A stretch of DNA of 64,000 bases, from positions 3,520,501 through 3,584,500 of the forward strand of contig NZ_CP023696.1 of the NCBI RefSeq assembly GCF_008704425.1, read 5' to 3'. The notes beneath the pieces are model-generated. The model made no database searches and had not been told where the DNA came from. It saw only the letters and a list, made by a program, of their open reading frames with translations. The position numbers and the translations under genes were made by a program. Source of the stretch: Streptomyces fradiae ATCC 10745 = DSM 40063. Lineage in GTDB: Bacteria > Actinomycetota > Actinomycetes > Streptomycetales > Streptomycetaceae. Position 1 is the stretch's first letter; every line of letters starts with the position of its first letter. Shown here in pieces: positions 32,832 through 40,604 of the stretch.

Positions 32832-33164
32832 ATGCCGTCGTTCAAGATCGACCTTTCGACCGCGGTGGTGTTCGTGGCGACCGCGCCGACGCCGAAGCTG
32901 GTGAGCAAGCAGACCGGTGAGCGGGCGGTGGACCGGGAGACCGGTGCGGGCCTGTCCACGGTGGGTCTGCTGATCTCGGATGAGGGGGAGGGGAACCTGT
33001 ACCAGGTGACCGTCCCGGAGACCGGTCTCCCGGAGGGGCTGGCGCCGGGTATGCCGGTGTCGGTGATCGGGCTGAAGGCGCGGGACTGGGAGAACACGTT
33101 CAACGGGCAGACGCGTCACGGGATCTCGTTCCGCGCGGTCGCCGTCACGCCGGCGGGTGCCTGA
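32832..33164 (+). CDS. AICE conserved protein, first gene of the transfer operon
   Basis: 110 residues from ATG 32832 with GAGGGGACA upstream. An earlier ATG at 32745 lies inside the promoter and is not used. Mostly beta-strand (FKIDLSTAVVFVATAPTPKLV, GEGNLYQVTVPETGLPEGL, GMPVSVIGLKARDWE), with a Thr-rich end, resembling the small proteins encoded directly before Tra in many Streptomyces AICEs. Function unknown. A single-strand DNA-binding or regulatory role is possible. Two bases separate it from tra. Confidence 0.8.
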   Translation: MPSFKIDLSTAVVFVATAPTPKLVSKQTGERAVDRETGAGLSTVGLLISDEGEGNLYQVTVPETGLPEGLAPGMPVSVIGLKARDWENTFNGQTRHGISFRAVAVTPAGA

Positions 33165-33166
33165 TC

Positions 33167-34513
33167 GTGTCGGACCTGTCGACGTTATGGGAGGTCGGCC
33201 TCCCTCTGGCCGGTGCCGGTGGTGGTCTGGGATACGCGAGGGCTCGCGCGCCGCGTGTGTTCTGGTCGCTGGTGGGTCTGCCGGTGGCGCGGGTGCGGTT
33301 CGCGGTGACGTACCGCTCGACGATGGATGTGTGTGGGCTGACGGTGCAGCCGTCGCGTCTGCGGGCGTTCATGGTCCGCACGGTCGCCCGCCGCGTGGAC
33401 GTGCAGCCGGTCCCGCCGAGCATCCGCCGCGTGCGGGGCTCGTCCACGGGGATGCGGGTCACGCTGCGTCTCCCGGCCGGTCTGGAGCCCGCGGACGTGG
33501 TGGCGGCCTCTGAGCGGCTGCGGCACGCCTGGGGCGTCCACTCGGTGAACGTGGTGGAGACCCGGCCGGGGTTCGTTGAGCTGCGGATGACGGGCTACGA
33601 CGTGCTGCGGCGGGTGAAGATGCCGCGCCGCATCCCTTCCGGGCCGATGATGGTTCCGGTGGCGCTGCGGGAGGATGGCACGGCGTTCGTGCGGGACTAC
33701 TTGAAGGTTCCGCACGCGCTGACGCTGGGTGCGAACCAGTCGGGCAAGTCGATGTATCAGCGCAACCTGATCGCCGGACTGGCCCGGTTGCCGGTGGCGC
33801 TGGTGGGGATCGACTGCAAGCGCGGGGTTGAGCAGCGCGGGTACGCGCCGCGTCTGTCGGCCCTGGCGGTCACCCCGGAGGAAGCGGCCGGTCTGCTGGA
33901 TGCGCTGGTGGGCGAGATGGAAGCGCGTTTCGACCTGCTGAGCGAGTACGGCGCGGCCGATGTGTGGGCGCTTCCCGACAAGGTGCGTCCGGTGCCGGTC
34001 GTGCTCCTGGTGGACGAGATCGCGGAACTCTTCCTCGTGACGGGGAAGAAGGATGAGGAGCGCCGGGACCGGATGGTCACGCAGATGATCCGCATGGGGC
34101 AGATGGCCCGCGCGGCCGGCATCTTCCTGGAGGTGTGCGGTCAGCGGTTCGGCTCCGATCTGGGCAGGGGCGCCACGACGCTGCGGGCTCAGCTCACCGG
34201 GCGGGTCGTGCATCGGGTTAACGACAAGCAGACCGCCGACATGGGCCTGGGCGACATCGCCCCCGATGCGGTCGTGGCCGTGCTGACGATTCCGCCGGAC
34301 CGGCCGGGCCTCGCGGTGGCCGGTGACTCCTCCGGCGGCTGGTCCCGCATCCGCACCCCCGAACTCAGCGCGACCGAAACCGCCGCGCTGTGCGCCCAGT
34401 ACGCGCACCTGACCCCGCGCGTCCCGGCCTTGGAGCCGTTCCGGCCCGTCGTCACCGTCGCACCGACGGTCGACACGGCGCCGCTGGTCAAGCCGGTGCC
34501 CGTCACCGAGTAA
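33167..34513 (+). CDS. FtsK/SpoIIIE-like DNA translocase (Tra)
   Basis: 448 residues from GTG 33167. It moves double-stranded element DNA between hyphae, as TraSA/TraB proteins do. Walker A GANQSGKS at 188-195, Walker B VVLLVDEI at about 278-285, and the RecA-like core continues to about 400 (QMIRMGQMARAAGIFLEVCGQRFG). A single weak hydrophobic stretch near the N-terminus (LPLAGAGGGLGYARA, VFWSLVGLPVA) could contact the membrane. The C-terminal region should bind the clt repeats. Confidence 0.92.
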   Translation: MSDLSTLWEVGLPLAGAGGGLGYARARAPRVFWSLVGLPVARVRFAVTYRSTMDVCGLTVQPSRLRAFMVRTVARRVDVQPVPPSIRRVRGSSTGMRVTLRLPAGLEPADVVAASERLRHAWGVHSVNVVETRPGFVELRMTGYDVLRRVKMPRRIPSGPMMVPVALREDGTAFVRDYLKVPHALTLGANQSGKSMYQRNLIAGLARLPVALVGIDCKRGVEQRGYAPRLSALAVTPEEAAGLLDALVGEMEARFDLLSEYGAADVWALPDKVRPVPVVLLVDEIAELFLVTGKKDEERRDRMVTQMIRMGQMARAAGIFLEVCGQRFGSDLGRGATTLRAQLTGRVVHRVNDKQTADMGLGDIAPDAVVAVLTIPPDRPGLAVAGDSSGGWSRIRTPELSATETAALCAQYAHLTPRVPALEPFRPVVTVAPTVDTAPLVKPVPVTE

Positions 34514-34593
34514 CCCCCTGCTGGACGGTCGGCGCGGCCGCATCTCGCGCCAGGTCCCTACCCGATCCATGCCCGAAACCGAAGGGAACCGTC

Positions 34594-34788
34594 ATGGCTA
34601 CCACGAAGAAGCCCCCGGCCCCGCGCCGTCGCCCGCCCAAGAAGCCCGCCCCGGCCCCGCCGCCTTGCGACACGTGCGCGGGGACCGGGGAGACCACGAC
34701 CGCTGTGCGGGTCGGTCGTAAGCGGCGGGACATCGGTGCCATCCAGTCCGCGTTGTGCCCGGACTGCTTCGGCACCGGCACCGCCTGA
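34594..34788 (+). CDS. tiny CxxCxGxG zinc-finger protein (AICE)
   Basis: 64 residues from ATG 34594 with GAAGGGAACC upstream. A Lys/Pro/Arg-rich start (TTKKPPAPRRRPPKKPAP) is followed by two DnaJ-type motifs, CDTCAGTGE and CPDCFGTGT, about 36 residues apart. These should form one zinc site. Conserved in AICE transfer operons, role unknown. One of several tiny CxxC or His/Cys proteins in this element. Confidence 0.8.
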   Translation: MATTKKPPAPRRRPPKKPAPAPPPCDTCAGTGETTTAVRVGRKRRDIGAIQSALCPDCFGTGTA

Positions 34789-34807
34789 CCCAGGAAGGAG
34801 GTACCCC

Positions 34808-35533
34808 GTGCTCCGCTCCCTTCGCGTTGACGCCGTGCTGGTGCAGGCCGTGATCGCTGGTGCGCTGTCTTTCGCCCACCTGCACGACCTTGCGGAAGCA
34901 GCGGGCCAGGACGGGTGGAAGGCGTGGGCGTACCCGGTCAGTGTCGATCTGCTGTTGGTGGCGGCCTGGCGCCGGATGCGCAAGCAGGGTGACAACCGCG
35001 CCGCCTGGGTGTGGTTCGTGATCGCCCTCGCGGCGTCGCTCGGCGCGAACGTCGCCACCGCTGGACTGCTCGACCTGAACGATGTACCGGCCTGGCTGCG
35101 CATCCTCGTCGCCGGGTGGCCCGCGCTGGCCTTCCTCGGCGGAACCCTCCTCGTCCACGCTCCCACGCACACAGAGGACGAACCGACCACACCCCCGGCA
35201 CCGGCCACCAAACCGGACCGCGTTGCCCCGGCGTCGGCCCCGGAGCCGATCGCCCTCGAACGGTCCCCGGACCCGGAGCCCGAACCGGACCCGGAGCCGG
35301 TCGCGGTCGAACCCGCCCCGGACCCCGTGCCGGAACTGCCCGCACCCGCACCTGCTCCTGCTCCTGCTCCTGCTCCTGCCGTGCCGGTCCCGCCCGCACT
35401 CCTCGACCACGCCCGCAAGGTCGCCGACGCCCACCGCGCCCAGACCGGAACGCCGATCGACCCCGCCACCCTGCGCGCCCGCCTCGGCGTCCCCGCCCCG
35501 CTCGCCGACTCCATCACCGCCCAACTCGTCTGA
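34808..35533 (+). CDS. DUF2637-type membrane protein, probable Spd/transfer protein
   Basis: 241 residues from GTG 34808, preceded by a strong AGGAAGGAGG. Four hydrophobic helices in the first 115 residues (VDAVLVQAVIAGALSFAHL, WAYPVSVDLLLVAAW, AAWVWFVIALAASLGANVATAGLL, ILVAGWPALAFLGGTLLV) match the DUF2637 family that accompanies Tra. Then comes a long Pro/Glu/Asp linker (PDPEPEPDPEPVAVEP and APAPAPAPAPAP) and a small helical end resembling a winged helix. Probably acts in intramycelial spreading. Confidence 0.85.
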   Translation: MLRSLRVDAVLVQAVIAGALSFAHLHDLAEAAGQDGWKAWAYPVSVDLLLVAAWRRMRKQGDNRAAWVWFVIALAASLGANVATAGLLDLNDVPAWLRILVAGWPALAFLGGTLLVHAPTHTEDEPTTPPAPATKPDRVAPASAPEPIALERSPDPEPEPDPEPVAVEPAPDPVPELPAPAPAPAPAPAPAVPVPPALLDHARKVADAHRAQTGTPIDPATLRARLGVPAPLADSITAQLV

Positions 35534-35552
35534 TCAGAAAGGAGGTACCCCC

Positions 35553-35741
35553 ATGGCGCGCCCGAACCGCTTCTACGACGTGATCCGCATCGGCCCCGTC
35601 CAGGTCGGCAGCCACTACGACGGCCGTGGCCGGACCAAGCACACCGCCGTGTGCACGGCCCCCGGCTGCGACTTCTCCGCCGACTACCACCACCGCCCCG
35701 CCGCCGAACTCGCCGCCCGCACCCACCGCTGCAACGCCTGA
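35553..35741 (+). CDS. small mobile-element transfer protein with Cys/His motif (AICE)
   Basis: 62 residues from ATG 35553 with AAAGGAGG upstream. It starts MARPNRFYDVIRIGPVQVG and has a C2H2-like arrangement CTAPGCDFSADYHH...HRC. It belongs to the short proteins often labelled mobile element transfer protein between the Spd genes. A zinc-binding nucleic-acid contact is plausible but unproven. Confidence 0.8.
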   Translation: MARPNRFYDVIRIGPVQVGSHYDGRGRTKHTAVCTAPGCDFSADYHHRPAAELAARTHRCNA

Positions 35742-35756
35742 GAGGAGACACCCCTC

Positions 35757-36074
35757 GTGTTCACCCCGAAGTACCCGCCCCCCGACACCGCCACCGCCCC
35801 GCCTACGGTGCCGCAGACCCTCAGCGACACGGCTCCGGTCGACCTGGCTCAGGTCTCCACGCCGCTGCCGCAGACCCGCGCCGCGTCCAGGACCACCGTC
35901 CAGCTCACGCCCGGCACGGTCGTCGGCGTCGCCGCCGGGGGAACCGCGGTCGTCCTCGTGGTCGGCGCGGTCCTGGTCTCCATGCTCCTGGCCGTCGCCA
36001 TCACCGCCGCCTCCGTCGCCCTGTGCGCCGTGGTCCTGCGCACGCTGTTCGCCCAGTCCGGCAAGGAGCGCTGA
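35757..36074 (+). CDS. SpdD-like spread protein
   Basis: 105 residues from GTG 35757 with GAGAGGAG upstream. A Thr/Pro-rich soluble half (PPDTATAPPTVPQTL) precedes two adjoining hydrophobic helices (VVGVAAGGTAVVLVVGAVLVSMLLAVAITAASVALCAVVL) and a short basic end. Matches SpdD-type proteins in the spread operons of Streptomyces plasmids. Confidence 0.8.
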   Translation: MFTPKYPPPDTATAPPTVPQTLSDTAPVDLAQVSTPLPQTRAASRTTVQLTPGTVVGVAAGGTAVVLVVGAVLVSMLLAVAITAASVALCAVVLRTLFAQSGKER

Positions 36075-36079
36075 GCGGC

Positions 36080-36622
36080 ATGGACCTGCCCCTGATCGCC
36101 ACGGCGTTACCCGCCCTCGGGTGGGCCATCCACAGCGGTGTACTGGCCCGCCGCCTGGACCGCGCCCGCCGCGACCCGCTCACCGGCCTGCACACCCGCG
36201 CCGGATGGACCACCCGCGCCGAACGCATCCTGTCCACCTCCCCCGCCGCGCTGGTGCTGCTGGTGGACCTGGACGATTTCAAGGCCGTCAACGACACCCA
36301 CGGCCACGCGGCCGGTGACGCGGTCCTCGTCGCGACCGCCGACCGCCTGTCCGCCTGGTGCGGCCGGACCGGCATCCCCGCCCGCCTCGGCGGCGACGAG
36401 TTCACCGCCATCACGCGCCACACCCTCGACACCGACGCCCTGCGGGTCGCGCTCAGCCAGCCCGTTGACCACGCCGGAACGCTCATCCCGGTCGGCGCCT
36501 CCGTCGGTGTCTGCCACCGCACCGACCTGCCGTTGCCGTCTCTCACCGACGCCCTGTCCGCCGCCGACACCGCCATGTACCGGGCCAAGGGCCACGGCCG
36601 ACGCAACAACCACCACCGCTGA
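36080..36622 (+). CDS. GGDEF-domain diguanylate cyclase encoded by the AICE
   Basis: 180 residues from ATG 36080, 5 bp after SpdD. A short hydrophobic lead (1-24) is followed by a complete GGDEF domain: DPLTGLHTRAGW (32-43), metal-binding D63 and D66 in LLVDLDDFKAVND, HGHAAGDAVL, the catalytic LGGDEF (103-108) and VGASVGV then ADTAMYRAKGHGR. No RxxD feedback site precedes the active site. It should make c-di-GMP, which in Streptomyces binds BldD and holds back sporulation, so the element may influence host development. Confidence 0.9.
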   Translation: MDLPLIATALPALGWAIHSGVLARRLDRARRDPLTGLHTRAGWTTRAERILSTSPAALVLLVDLDDFKAVNDTHGHAAGDAVLVATADRLSAWCGRTGIPARLGGDEFTAITRHTLDTDALRVALSQPVDHAGTLIPVGASVGVCHRTDLPLPSLTDALSAADTAMYRAKGHGRRNNHHR

Positions 36623-36634
36623 AAGGAACCCGTC

Positions 36635-36877
36635 ATGGGCCTGTTCAACCGCAAGAAGGACACCGACACCCCGGCGAACCCGGCCATGGCCGAGCTGGGC
36701 CGCGAGTTCGCCATCGCCCGCCGCCACGGCGACCGCAAGACCATGCGCCGCATCGGCCGCGAGTACACCAACACCGCCCAGACCGACGCGGACGCCGCCT
36801 CGTTCCAGCAGGGCCAGGAGGCGTACGACGCCATCCCGCCCATCAACCCGCCGCGCCGCAACCAGCGCCGCCGCTGA
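36635..36877 (+). CDS. small basic AICE protein, function unknown
   Basis: 80 residues from ATG 36635 with GAAAGGAACC upstream. Helical and highly charged (FNRKKDTDTPANPAMAELGREFAIARRHGDRKTMRRIGREY) with a Pro/Arg-rich end (INPPRRNQRRR). No motif recognised. It lies in the transfer/replication operon between the GGDEF gene and two Cys-motif peptides. Confidence 0.75.
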   Translation: MGLFNRKKDTDTPANPAMAELGREFAIARRHGDRKTMRRIGREYTNTAQTDADAASFQQGQEAYDAIPPINPPRRNQRRR

Positions 36878-36972
36878 CCGGCCCCCGGGGCGGCCTCGGT
36901 CGCCAAACTTCCGCCGCCCCGGGCGCCTCAACCCCCATCCAGATCCAACGGACCCGAAAGGGAGACCCCATC

Positions 36973-37155
36973 ATGCCCCAGCACACCCCCACCGCGCCCG
37001 TGTGCCGCGACTGCGACGGCTTCGCCACCGCCACCATCACCACCGGCACCCGCCACGCCGACGGCTCCCGCGCCACCCTCCGCGTCACCTGCCCCGCCTG
37101 CAAGGGCACCGGCCACACCACCCCCGCCGCCGCCCGCGTCCGCGTCGGGAAGTGA
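36973..37155 (+). CDS. tiny CxxC zinc-finger protein (AICE)
   Basis: 60 residues from ATG 36973 with AAAGGGAG upstream. Two Cys pairs, CRDCDGF and CPACKGTGH, separated by a Thr-rich strand region, like one zinc module of DnaJ. A paralogue in design of the 34594 protein. Confidence 0.78.
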   Translation: MPQHTPTAPVCRDCDGFATATITTGTRHADGSRATLRVTCPACKGTGHTTPAAARVRVGK

Positions 37156-37160
37156 CCGCC

Positions 37161-37331
37161 ATGGCCCTGCTGAACTGGCGCTCCGCCGACCACTACGACC
37201 ACTCCGGCGACAAGCCGTGCGTGATCTGCACCCGGCCCACCCCGCTGCGCTCCGACCGGGGCAAGCCCGTCCACAAGGTCTGCGCCGAACAGTGGCTCGA
37301 CACCCACGCCTCGCAGGAGGACGACGCGTGA
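37161..37331 (+). CDS. tiny Cys/His protein coupled to rep (AICE)
   Basis: 56 residues from ATG 37161. Motifs CVICTRPTPLRSDRGKPVHKVC give a likely C-C-H-C zinc site. The end is acidic. Its stop overlaps the rep GTG start (GTGA at 37328), so rep translation is probably coupled to this peptide. Confidence 0.78.
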   Translation: MALLNWRSADHYDHSGDKPCVICTRPTPLRSDRGKPVHKVCAEQWLDTHASQEDDA

Positions 37332-38728
37332 CCGACACCGCCACCATGGCGGGCCTGGACCCGGCCACCCTCGCCGACGTGGTGAGGCTGGCCGGGTCCA
37401 CCGGCTTCGACCGCCTCCAGGACCAGATCCGCCGTACCGGCGGCTGCACCGACCCCATCCGGCTGACCGGCGCCACCAAGCTGCTCGACCCGTCCACCAA
37501 GACCGTGCTCCACGCCTACACCACCGACACCGAGCCCGGCGGAGTCCTGCGCGTCGCCTGCGGCAACCGCCGCGCCTCCCGCTGCCCCGCCTGCGCCTGG
37601 ACCTACGCCGGAGACACCTACCACCTGATCCGCGCCGGACTCGTCGGCGACCCCGCCAAGGGCACCCCCGACACCGTGCGCGACCACCCCCGCGTCTTCG
37701 CCACCCTCACCGCCCCCTCCTTCGGCCCCGTCCACAACCGGCCCGGAAACCGCCCCTGCACCTGCGGCACCCACCACCCCGAAGACGCCCCCGAGCTGGG
37801 CACGGCCCTGAACCCGGCGACCTACGACTACGCGGGCTCGGTGCTGTGGAACAACCACGCCTCCGACCTGTGGCGCTACTTCACGATCTACCTCCGCCGC
37901 GAGATCGCCCGCCGCGCCGGCCTCACCCAGAAAGCCGCCCGCGAGACCTCCCGCGTCTCCTTCGGCAAGGTCGCCGAGTACCAGAAACGCGGCGCCGTCC
38001 ACTTCCACGCGGTCATCCGCTTCGACGGCCCCGACGGACCCGACACACCCCCGCCCGCCTGGGCCACCCTCGACCTGCTCACCGACGCCATCCGGGCCGC
38101 CGCCGCCCGCGTCCGCGTCGACATCCCCACCGCCGGGCACCAACCCGCCCGCACGCTGCGCTGGGGCACCCAACTCGACATCCAACCCATCGGCGCCTTC
38201 GGCAACGGCGAAGAGATCACCGAACAGGCCGTCGCCTCCTACGTCGCCAAGTACGCCACCAAAGCCGCCGAGACCACCGGCACCGTCGACCGCCGCATCG
38301 GCAACAAAGAAGCCCTCGACCTGCTCGACGTGCCCGACCACCCCCGGCGACTGATCGAAGCCTGCCTCGACCTCCACCCGCTCTACCCCGACCGCAAGCT
38401 ACGCGACTGGGCCCACATGCTCGGCTTCCGCGGCCACTTCTCCACCAAGTCCCGCCGCTACTCCACCACCCTGTCCGCCCTGCGCCAGGCACGCGCCGAC
38501 TACCGCGCCGCCGAACAACGCGCCGCCCTCGGCCTGCCCGACCCCGACGACCACCCCGAAGCCACCACCCTCGTCGTCGCCCACTGGACCTACGCCGGCC
38601 ACGGCCACACCCCCGGCGAATCCTGGCTCGCCGCCAACATACGCCGCGACATCCAACACAACCGAGAAACCGCCCGTGAGGTGCGCGCCGCACTCCACGA
38701 CCTGGAAGGGGAGCAGACATATGAATGA
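37328..38728 (+). CDS. rolling-circle replication initiator, RepSA-like HUH protein
   Basis: 466 residues from GTG 37328. It would nick the element origin and hold the 5' end. A CxxC...C region near the N-terminus (VACGNRRASRCPACAW) and CTCGTHH likely bind zinc. The HUH motif is HFHAVI (225-230). The catalytic tyrosine region is VASYVAKYATK (Tyr 305 or Tyr 309). Length and motif order match pSAM2 RepSA. Co-transcribed with xis and int, so replication and excision are controlled together. Confidence 0.9.
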   Translation: MTDTATMAGLDPATLADVVRLAGSTGFDRLQDQIRRTGGCTDPIRLTGATKLLDPSTKTVLHAYTTDTEPGGVLRVACGNRRASRCPACAWTYAGDTYHLIRAGLVGDPAKGTPDTVRDHPRVFATLTAPSFGPVHNRPGNRPCTCGTHHPEDAPELGTALNPATYDYAGSVLWNNHASDLWRYFTIYLRREIARRAGLTQKAARETSRVSFGKVAEYQKRGAVHFHAVIRFDGPDGPDTPPPAWATLDLLTDAIRAAAARVRVDIPTAGHQPARTLRWGTQLDIQPIGAFGNGEEITEQAVASYVAKYATKAAETTGTVDRRIGNKEALDLLDVPDHPRRLIEACLDLHPLYPDRKLRDWAHMLGFRGHFSTKSRRYSTTLSALRQARADYRAAEQRAALGLPDPDDHPEATTLVVAHWTYAGHGHTPGESWLAANIRRDIQHNRETAREVRAALHDLEGEQTYE

Positions 38729-38933
38729 GCGGTACCTCAGCGTCGACCAGGTGGCTGAAGTGCTCGGCACGACCGTCCGCTTTCCTCGGCGTCTCGTCGC
38801 TGAGCGCCGTATCCGGTACGTCAAGGTCGGTCGCCACGTGCGCATCCCGGAGAGCGCGGTGCGGGCCTACATCGACGCCAACACCGTGGAGCCGGTGAGC
38901 CGTCGCCGTAACCGGTACGGGAGGGCTGCTTGA
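38721..38933 (+). CDS. excisionase (Xis), MerR-like winged helix
   Basis: 70 residues from ATG 38721 with GGAAGGGGAG upstream, overlapping the end of rep by 8 bp. Residues 5-50 (YLSVDQVAEVLGTTVRFPRRLVAERRIRYVKVGRHVRIPESAVRAYI) are a classic excisionase-type DNA-binding domain. It bends DNA at att and directs the integrase toward excision. Its stop overlaps the int start (TGATG). Confidence 0.9.
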   Translation: MNERYLSVDQVAEVLGTTVRFPRRLVAERRIRYVKVGRHVRIPESAVRAYIDANTVEPVSRRRNRYGRAA

Positions 38934-40069
38934 TGGCGGGTAAGAAGCGCCGCTTCGGGCGCGTCCGCAAGCTCCCCTCCGGCCGGTACCAGGCTCGGTA
39001 CCTTGGTCCGGACGGTGTCGACCGACCCGCTCCGCACACCTTCGCGACTGCTCGGGACGCTGACGACTGGCTCGCGGAGCAGCAGACCGCACTTCGACGC
39101 GGGGACTGGACCGACCCGGACGCGGGTGCGATCAACTTCGAGAAGTACGCCACGCAGTGGGTTGACGAACGTGAGTTGGCCGCGACCACTGACGAGCTGT
39201 ACCGGCGGCTGCTGCGGCTGCACATCCTGCCCACCTTCGGCGGCCTGGACCTGGACGAGATCAGCCCGCCCGTCGTCCGCGCTTGGCGGGCCGAACGGCG
39301 CAAGCTGACCGGCGCAACCACCGTCGCCAAGTCGTACCGGCTGCTGAAAGCCATCCTCCAGACGGCCGTCGATGACGAAGCCATCCGCCGCAACCCCTGC
39401 CGTATTAAGGGCGCGGGCAAGGAGTCGGCCCCCGAACGTCCGGTGGCAACCGTGGCCCAGGTCGATGCGCTCGCCGACGCCATGGGCCCGCGGTGGCGGC
39501 TAATGGTCTACCTCGCCGCGTATGGTCCGGCCCGCCCCGAGGAACAGGCAGCCATGCGGCGACCTGACGTCGACCTGGACACCCCCGGCGTGTGGGTTCG
39601 CAGGGCCGAACCGGAGTTGACCACCGGCCGCCGTGTCGAGGGCGACACCAAGTCGGAGGCGGGACGGCGCTTTATGGTCCTGCCGGCCTTCATGGCGACG
39701 GACCTGCGTCGGCACCTGGACTGGTACGCGGAGAAGGAGCCGAACGGGCGGCTGTTCGTGGGAGAGAAGGGCAAGCCGTTCCGGCGCTCCACCTTCGGGA
39801 GGAAGTGGCGGAAGGCCCGTGCTGCTGTCGGCCTGCCGGACGACTTCCGCTTTTACGATCTTCGTCACACCGGGCACACTCTGGCGACCCGTTCCGGCGC
39901 CACGCTCAAGGACACGATGGTTCGTGCCGGCCAGTCCACGGAGAAGGCAGCGCTGATCTACCAGCACTCCGACCATGAGCGGCAACGGGAGGTCGCCGCC
40001 GGGCTCGACAGGCTCGTGCAGCGCGAGCGCGAGAAGGCATCGGGCACGCAACGGGCACGGGACCACTGA
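38933..40069 (+). CDS. int: tyrosine integrase of the AICE
   Basis: 378 residues from ATG 38933. An arm-binding and core-binding N-terminus (about 1-165) is followed by the catalytic domain. Visible residues: box I Arg (AAYGPARPEE, R201), box II R311 in FYDLRHTGHTL with Tyr at the usual first His, and the nucleophile Y343 in ALIYQHSDHER. The box III position is Gln (RAGQS) instead of His. These substitutions seem tolerated in the family. It recombines the 44-bp att core in tRNA-Gly. The gene ends 51 bp from the tRNA. Confidence 0.93.
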   Translation: MAGKKRRFGRVRKLPSGRYQARYLGPDGVDRPAPHTFATARDADDWLAEQQTALRRGDWTDPDAGAINFEKYATQWVDERELAATTDELYRRLLRLHILPTFGGLDLDEISPPVVRAWRAERRKLTGATTVAKSYRLLKAILQTAVDDEAIRRNPCRIKGAGKESAPERPVATVAQVDALADAMGPRWRLMVYLAAYGPARPEEQAAMRRPDVDLDTPGVWVRRAEPELTTGRRVEGDTKSEAGRRFMVLPAFMATDLRRHLDWYAEKEPNGRLFVGEKGKPFRRSTFGRKWRKARAAVGLPDDFRFYDLRHTGHTLATRSGATLKDTMVRAGQSTEKAALIYQHSDHERQREVAAGLDRLVQREREKASGTQRARDH

Positions 40070-40088
40070 GCTGGTCCAGACAACAAGA

Positions 40089-40115
40089 AAGGCCCTGGTC
40101 TCTGACCAGGGCCTT
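40089..40115. terminator. element-supplied terminator for int and tRNA-Gly
   Basis: A 12-bp perfect stem AAGGCCCTGGTC with a 3-nt loop lies between int and the tRNA, which converge on it. It has the same placement, about 5 bp from the CCA end, as the ancestral terminator at 29141, so integration leaves the tRNA gene fully equipped. Confidence 0.85.
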
Positions 40116-40120
40116 CGTCG

Positions 40121-40164
40121 TGGAGCGGGTGACGGGAATCGAACCCGCGCTCTGAGCTTGGGAA
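40121..40164. repeat. attR, 44-bp direct repeat
   Basis: Identical to 29174-29217. It forms the 3' part of the intact tRNA-Gly gene, from CCA through the anticodon. Confidence 0.92.
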
Positions 40165-40194
40165 GCTCATGTTCTACCATTAAACTACACCCGC
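40121..40194 (-). tRNA. tRNA-Gly (anticodon CCC)
   Basis: 74 nt including encoded CCA. The acceptor stem GCGGGTG pairs with CACCCGC, the anticodon arm is TGAGC-TTCCCAA-GCTCA giving CCC, and the T-arm has GGTTCGATTCC. It is the integration target of the element, and the intact copy lies on the integrase side. Confidence 0.95.
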
Positions 40195-40415
40195 GTAGCG
40201 GCCCGGAGGTGCGGGCCGCATCGTCGCTCACTGTACCGCATACGAAGCCCCCGGTGCGTCGCGCCGTGGGGTTTCCGTGTGTCGGGCGGGGTGATCCCGC
40301 GTGTGGGGGCGGGGAGTTGGGGCATAGGGTGAGGGCCGGAGTGCCGCGTGGAGCGGTGTCCTGTTGATCCCCTAATGTGGCTGTCTCGTCCACCGCTTGT
40401 TGGGGAAAGGGCTTG

Positions 40416-40604
40416 ATGGACTCCATGGAGCGAACCGTCGTCCGGTGTGCCGAAGGGCATGTGTTCAGTACCGCGACGTTCCCGATGCAGAACCTCGGTG
40501 CCGGGCGGATCGGGCCCGGCCGGCTGCTCCGGTGCCCCCGGTGCGCGCGGCTGCGGCACGCCGTGCCCGTGGTCGTGACCGCCGGTGCGGGCGGGCGGGT
40601 GTAA
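40416..40604 (+). CDS. small Cys-motif protein
   Basis: 62 residues from ATG 40416 with GGGGAAAGGG upstream. CxEGH near the start (VVRCAEGHVFST) and CPRCARLRHAVPV later form a likely zinc ribbon. Conserved small proteins of this kind are common in Streptomyces, and the function is unknown. Chromosomal, just right of the integrated element. Confidence 0.75.
   Translation: MDSMERTVVRCAEGHVFSTATFPMQNLGAGRIGPGRLLRCPRCARLRHAVPVVVTAGAGGRV

Larger units (their letters stand above)
29174..40164. mobile_element. integrated actinomycete conjugative element (AICE, pSAM2 class)
   Basis: About 11.0 kb bounded by identical 44-bp repeats, the 3' part of a tRNA-Gly gene. It encodes tyrosine integrase, excisionase, HUH Rep, FtsK-like Tra, spread-type membrane proteins, a GntR repressor and several small proteins, nearly all on the plus strand from 32832 to 40069. 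The left 3.6 kb holds accessory genes and a noncoding segment with origin-like signals. All core modules look intact, so excision, replication and intercellular transfer are plausible. Confidence 0.93.
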
